This document shows, piece by piece, positions 61,280-64,000 of a DNA stretch of 64,000 nt (positions are counted from its first letter, which is position 1; each line of letters starts with the position of its first letter). Source of the stretch: Adlercreutzia sp. ZJ176 (GTDB lineage: Bacteria; Actinomycetota; Coriobacteriia; Coriobacteriales; Eggerthellaceae); NCBI RefSeq assembly GCF_011038975.1, contig NZ_JAAKEC010000003.1:62001-126000 (forward strand), given 5' to 3'. The notes beneath the pieces are model-generated. The model did no database searches, had not been told where the DNA came from, and saw nothing but the letters and a program-made list of their open reading frames with translations. A program made the translations under genes and the position numbers.

Positions 61280-62146
61280 CTACAAGAACGCCACCGGCAG
61301 CGCCGCCATGATCACGAGCAGGCGCAGCAGGAAGCCGCCCACCAGCACGCCGGCCTCGCCGATCACGCTCACCACGAGGGAGGTCATCGACGTCTCCACC
61401 TTCTTGGTGATGAACACCGGATAGCCCTCGATCATGAACGGGGCCACCAGGCCCAGAAGCACCAGCCCGCCCCAGAACGCCGGCGCGTACTGGCCCGTCA
61501 CGAGCGAGGCCACCGACGCCGCGCCCTCGAGGCTGCCCGAGCTCACGATGACGAGCATGGTGAACAGCACCACCAGCTCGATCGCCGACAGGATGACGTG
61601 CGTCTTCTTCACGAGCCACATGTGCTCGAAGCGCGTGCGGTCAACGAGCAGCCCCACCATGCTCGTCGCCGCCAGGCCCGCCGACAGCGCCGAGACCACG
61701 AACAGGATGGGCAGGATGGCGTTGTTCCACAGCGGGAAGGTCTGCACCACGCCCAGCAAAAAGCCCGTGTAGGCGGCCACGGCAAACGCGAACACGATGC
61801 CCACCCACGTGAGCCAGCTCGGCACGCGGCGATGCATGAGCTCGAGCACCGCCTCCGCCAGCGCCACCGGCATGAACACGCAGATGAAGTACACGCCGAG
61901 CGTCATGACCGAGCCCGGATTCATGACCAGGAAGAAGAACCGCAGCGGGTTGTGCAGGCCGGCCTCGGCGTCGATCATGAGCATGATCAGGCCGATGCCC
62001 AAAAAGATCGGCGCGATCAGGCGGCCCGCCACACGCATCTTCACGCTGTCAGGGTACTTCTTCTCGACGAACGCCGCCGTCAGAAACGCGCCCGCCGACG
62101 CTCCGGCCAGGAAGAGATACCATGCGATCAAAGGTCCCCATACCAT
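61280..62146 (-). CDS. NrfD/PsrC-like membrane subunit
   Basis: The protein has 288 residues with eight or nine membrane segments (WYLFLAGASAGAFLTAAF, IAPIFLGIGLIMLMID, GVYFICVFMPVALAEAVL, WVGIVFAFAVAAYTGFLLG, etc.). The N-terminal pattern, ending in AGASAGAF, is that of NrfD/PsrC proteins, which exchange electrons with menaquinone. ATG 62146 has GAGGTGA upstream; a GTG at 62155 overlaps the FeS gene stop but lacks a site. Third gene of a PsrABC-type operon. Confidence 0.88.
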   Translation of the reverse strand: MVWGPLIAWYLFLAGASAGAFLTAAFVEKKYPDSVKMRVAGRLIAPIFLGIGLIMLMIDAEAGLHNPLRFFFLVMNPGSVMTLGVYFICVFMPVALAEAVLELMHRRVPSWLTWVGIVFAFAVAAYTGFLLGVVQTFPLWNNAILPILFVVSALSAGLAATSMVGLLVDRTRFEHMWLVKKTHVILSAIELVVLFTMLVIVSSGSLEGAASVASLVTGQYAPAFWGGLVLLGLVAPFMIEGYPVFITKKVETSMTSLVVSVIGEAGVLVGGFLLRLLVIMAALPVAFL

Positions 62147-62151
62147 CGTAA

Positions 62152-62688
62152 TCACCTCACGTAGAAAATCTTGGAGTCGGTCAGGTTGCCCGCGATGGGC
62201 CGTGCGTTCAGGCTCACGATCTCGCGGCTGATGTCGCTTCCGGGATCATCCAAGTCGCCGAACGTGCGAGCGCCCGAGATGCAGGTGCCCACGCACGACG
62301 GAGGGTTGCCCACGTCCTCGCCGTCCCAGCAGAAGCGGCACTTCTCGATGACGCCCGTCGCCTCGATCTGGACGCGCGCGCCGTAGGGGCACGCCGCCAT
62401 GCAGTACTTGCAGCCGATGCAGCGGCTCTCGTCGACGAGCACCACGCCGGAGTCGGTGGTGTAGGTGGCCTTCGTGGGGCACACGCTCTGGCACGGCGCG
62501 TCGACGCAGTGCATGCATTGCGTCGGCACCACCTCGGCGTACACGCTGGGGTATTCGCCCTGCTCGAGGGTGTGGAACTTGATGAACGTCTCCTCGGGCT
62601 CGAGGTGGTTCCGCATCTGGCACGCCAGGCGGCAGGCGAAGCACCCCACGCACTTCTTGGTGTTGATGAGCATTCCGTAGCGAGTCAT
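62152..62688 (-). CDS. Four-cluster ferredoxin subunit (PsrB/NrfC-like)
   Basis: The protein has 178 residues with four [4Fe-4S] motifs: CVGCFACRLACQ, CMHCVDAPCQSVCP, CIGCKYCMAACPYG, and CRFCWDG with CVGTCISGA. It links the molybdopterin subunit to the NrfD-like membrane protein. No signal peptide, as usual for this subunit. The start is one base after the large-subunit stop, with GGAGGCG upstream. Confidence 0.9.
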   Translation of the reverse strand: MTRYGMLINTKKCVGCFACRLACQMRNHLEPEETFIKFHTLEQGEYPSVYAEVVPTQCMHCVDAPCQSVCPTKATYTTDSGVVLVDESRCIGCKYCMAACPYGARVQIEATGVIEKCRFCWDGEDVGNPPSCVGTCISGARTFGDLDDPGSDISREIVSLNARPIAGNLTDSKIFYVR

Positions 62689-62689
62689 G

Positions 62690-64000
62690 TTACGCCTCCA
62701 CCTTCTTCACCGTCACGGCCACTTCCTGGCTCATGGCCGAGCCCACGCCGGGCTCCATGCGGAAGGGGACGAAGTCCATGTGGTTGATGCCTAAGCCGCG
62801 CGCATGCGTCTGGTACGGCGACGTGATGCCGTAATGCGTCGGGAGGAACAGCACGCCCGGCTTCACGCGCTGGGTCACGTGCACGCGCACCTTGCCCGCA
62901 TGCTCGCTCGACGCCACCTCGACCAGGTCGCCGTCGGCGATGCCGCGCGCGGCCGCGTCGGACGCCGCCATCCACAGGCGCTCCAGGTCGTAGTCGCGCG
63001 AGACCGCGTTGAGCGCGGGGATGTTCATGGTCATGGTGTGCGAGTGGATGCCCTGCTTGCCGCCGATCAGGTACAGCTCGCCTTCCTTCGCCTCCACCAG
63101 GCGCGGCGCGAAGCCGATCACCGCGCTGCGGCCCGCCTCGGCCGCCTTGTCGCTCTTGAACTCGAACTTCCCCGACGGGGTCTTGAACTTCGGCACGCCG
63201 TAGGTGAAGTGCGGGTCGGCGAGCTCCACCACGCCCTTCTCGCAGACCTCCTCGAGCGTCACGCCCACGCTCTCGAGCTGCGCCGAGGCCAGCTCCTCCA
63301 GCGTGAAGTCGAAGTACTCGCCCACGCCGCACGCGCGCGCCAGCCCGGTGAAGATCTCATCGCACGAGCGCGTCTCAGGATGCACGCGCTCGAGCGCCGG
63401 CGTGCGCATGCCCACGTAGTGCTTCTTGCCGCCGATGAAGTCCGGCAGCTCCATGCGCTCCAGGTACGTGCACTCGGGCAGCACGTAGTCGGAGAGCACC
63501 GCCGTCTCGCTCATCTGCACGTCGATGGTCACCACCAGCTCGGCCTTGTCCAGGCCCTCGCGCCACACCTTCGGCTGCGCGTAGCCCTGCGCCGCGTTGG
63601 AGTTGTAGAAGAAGAACGCCTTCATGTCCCCGTCGAGCGCCGCCTGCAGGGCCGCCAGGTTGCTGCCCATGCCCGAGGGCACCAGCGGAAATGCCGCGTC
63701 GCCCACGCGCTTCTTCGCGGGCTTCGGCACGGAGGGGAACTTTTGCGCGTCGAGGCTGCCGGGCTTCGGCGAGGAGGTGATGAGCGCGCCGCCCTTCTGC
63801 CCCCAGCTGCCCAGAAGCGCGTTCACGGCCGTCACGCCGCGCGCCGTGTCGAACGAGTTCGCGTACGAGCAGCCGAACGCCGCGCGCCACGAGGGCTCGA
63901 TCGCCGCCGCCGGGGCGGCCTTCGCCAAGGCGCGCGCCAGCTCGGTGATGGTGTCGGCCGGAACCTCGCAGACGCCCTCGGCCCACTTGGGCGTGCACGA
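62690..64000 (-). CDS. Molybdopterin oxidoreductase large subunit (PsrA/PhsA/TtrA-like), C-terminal part
   Basis: The 436 residues seen are in frame to the window edge; the N-terminus with the FeS and possible Tat region lies outside. The visible part has VLPECTYLERMELPDF, TPSGKFEF and LPTHYGITSPYQTHARGLG, as in polysulfide, thiosulfate or tetrathionate reductase large subunits. With the FeS and NrfD-like subunits it forms a membrane-anchored reductase accepting electrons from menaquinol. The exact sulfur (or other) substrate cannot be fixed from the C-terminus. Confidence 0.85.
   Translation of the reverse strand, partial: SCTPKWAEGVCEVPADTITELARALAKAAPAAAIEPSWRAAFGCSYANSFDTARGVTAVNALLGSWGQKGGALITSSPKPGSLDAQKFPSVPKPAKKRVGDAAFPLVPSGMGSNLAALQAALDGDMKAFFFYNSNAAQGYAQPKVWREGLDKAELVVTIDVQMSETAVLSDYVLPECTYLERMELPDFIGGKKHYVGMRTPALERVHPETRSCDEIFTGLARACGVGEYFDFTLEELASAQLESVGVTLEEVCEKGVVELADPHFTYGVPKFKTPSGKFEFKSDKAAEAGRSAVIGFAPRLVEAKEGELYLIGGKQGIHSHTMTMNIPALNAVSRDYDLERLWMAASDAAARGIADGDLVEVASSEHAGKVRVHVTQRVKPGVLFLPTHYGITSPYQTHARGLGINHMDFVPFRMEPGVGSAMSQEVAVTVKKVEA

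Overview
The window is GC-rich DNA (roughly two thirds G+C by eye) with dense, short-gapped genes. It carries three separate molybdopterin (DMSO-reductase family) enzyme sets with ferredoxin-type partners, an Asp23/AmaP/DUF2273 envelope-stress operon, a GlsB-type membrane protein and an AddAB recombination operon. This mix fits an anaerobic gut actinobacterium of the Coriobacteriia, most likely the Eggerthellales (Eggerthella, Adlercreutzia, Gordonibacter or Slackia type). That placement is an inference from gene content. No rRNA, tRNA, integrase, transposase or CRISPR array was recognised.

Left part (1-17.3 kb). The left edge holds the first codons of a BrxA/DUF1819-like gene that runs off the window and is interrupted by a run of nine G. 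A DUF523-DUF5662 fusion follows, then a cytoplasmic molybdoenzyme plus small ferredoxin with a divergent LysR regulator, and a small HD hydrolase. From about 6.4 to 17.3 kb the base composition falls: a BrnT/BrnA toxin-antitoxin pair sits beside a four-gene co-directional operon. Its members are a TerB-like helical protein, an unknown beta-rich protein, a 1689-residue DEAH helicase with a DUF1998-type end (DruE/MrfA-like), and a NERD nuclease-helicase. This looks like a horizontally acquired defence operon related to Druantia but with different partners. It is the best candidate for an undescribed system.

Middle (17.3-37.6 kb). A DNA-repair block contains addB-addA-DUF2779 (linked by 4-nt overlaps), a HIRAN and a SEL1-repeat protein, a WYL regulator divergent from them across a perfect 12-bp dyad, and recQ. 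Next come an aldo/keto reductase with two FeS motifs, a lysine-rich basic protein with a cysteine tail, a repeat-rich intergenic segment with a 32-bp inverted repeat, a low-complexity membrane protein, and the AmaP-DUF2273-Asp23 operon with a coiled-coil protein.

Right part (37.8-64 kb). A molybdoenzyme, four-cluster FeS protein, VOC protein and MFS transporter form an operon that faces a divergent Fic-fold protein with a destroyed active site and a probable C-terminal winged helix, likely its regulator. Then come a MarR gene with two operator boxes, a HicA/HicB-like pair, an FMN reductase, a MacB-like ABC exporter, a sodium-dependent (NSS) transporter, a DEAD-box RNA helicase with an RG/D-rich tail, TetR and XRE regulators, a consensus parS site, and finally a PsrABC-type molybdoenzyme operon that runs off the right edge.

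A recurring property is that many intergenic regions carry their own unrelated short tandem or degenerate repeats.
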